63,151 bases of DNA, taken from assembly GCA_031363055.1 (NCBI GenBank), contig JANLTP010000265.1:1-63151 (forward strand), written 5' to 3'. Positions 63,107 to 63,151 of the stretch are shown piece by piece; the stretch's first letter is position 1; each line of letters begins with the position of its first letter. Source of the stretch: JANLTP01 sp031363055. Its GTDB lineage: Bacteria; Pseudomonadota; Gammaproteobacteria; Burkholderiales; Burkholderiaceae_E. The notes beneath the pieces were generated by a model. The model did no database searches. It was not told the DNA's origin and saw only the letters and a program-made list of their open reading frames with translations. Made by a program: the position numbers and the translations under genes.

Positions 63107-63151
63107 ATGAGCAGATTTGTGCAGGTTGATCGAGACACGGCGTATCTGTTG
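63107..63151 (+). mobile_element. IS1182-type transposase, 5' end only
   Basis: The first 15 codons read MSRFVQVDRDTAYLL, which matches the start of IS1182-family transposases (typical continuation PPSVxEWLPExHLARF). A GAGG lies at -9. The end of the window cuts it. The left inverted repeat should lie between 63015 and 63106 but cannot be defined without the other end. Identification from 15 residues, so moderate. Confidence 0.65.

Overview
The window looks like a chromosomal segment of a betaproteobacterium. The evidence is gene order: pet - mscL - htrA - tat - his - murA - mla - kds - lpt - rpoN - hprK - rapZ - mutY - mutM - TPR gene - lolB - ispE - tRNA-Gln - prs - rplY - pth is, from my knowledge of the group, a typical betaproteobacterial arrangement. 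HisG is the short form, and the complete Mla, Lpt and Tat systems show a diderm envelope. Nothing visible fixes the genus.

Regions. (1) 1-1622: start of petB, petA (Rieske protein, with a cluster-ligand Cys replaced by Gly), a possible 41-codon leader ORF coupled to petA, and mscL. (2) 1794-5490: HtrA-type protease, tatCBA and a HIT protein. (3) 5487-12748: histidine operon hisGDBHAFIE (hisC missing) with murA and a BolA-family gene upstream. (4) 12929-18679: an ABC exporter pair and mlaFEDACB for outer-membrane phospholipid transport. (5) 18701-29799: K+/H+ antiporter, then Kdo synthesis and LPS export (kdsD, kdsC, lptCAB), rpoN, hpf, the PTS-Ntr regulators ptsN and hprK, rapZ and a LON-domain protein. 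(6) 29812-35998: mutY, a dynamin-like GTPase, mutM and a large TPR protein. (7) 35981-51729: a surface-polysaccharide island of 15 genes lying between the TPR gene and lolB, a place where the two are normally adjacent. It carries a UDP-GlcNAc-to-2,3-diacetamido-glucuronate pathway (wbpA, wbpB, wbpE, wbpD), an acetamidino-modification module (WbpG-like amidotransferase with dedicated HisH2 and HisF2), a Wzx-type flippase, two GT4 glycosyltransferases, two methyltransferases, two deacetylase-type enzymes, a PHP-type tyrosine phosphatase and an unknown exported protein. (8) 52074-56480: lolB, ispE, tRNA-Gln, prs, rplY, pth. (9) 56520-63151: 5'-nucleotidase, OprB-type porin, DUF2946-like protein, ZnuD-like TonB receptor, glutathione reductase, and the first codons of an IS1182-type transposase cut by the window edge.

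The most unusual structural signal is a recurring class of short tandem arrays (9-21 bp units, 2-6 copies, each array with its own sequence). They sit at gene junctions or in the coding tails and signal peptides beside them: in hisI-hisF, hisB-hisD, murA-hisG, htrA-tatC, the tatB tail, hprK-rapZ, hisF2-wbpG, ispE-tRNA-Gln, the kdsC N-terminus and the TonB-receptor signal peptide. They are not copies of one element, so a local duplication process is the simplest reading. The strongest functional anomalies are the Rieske ligand substitution, a 36-residue insertion in IspE, and the HisF2 paralogue that has lost the catalytic Asp11 of true HisF.
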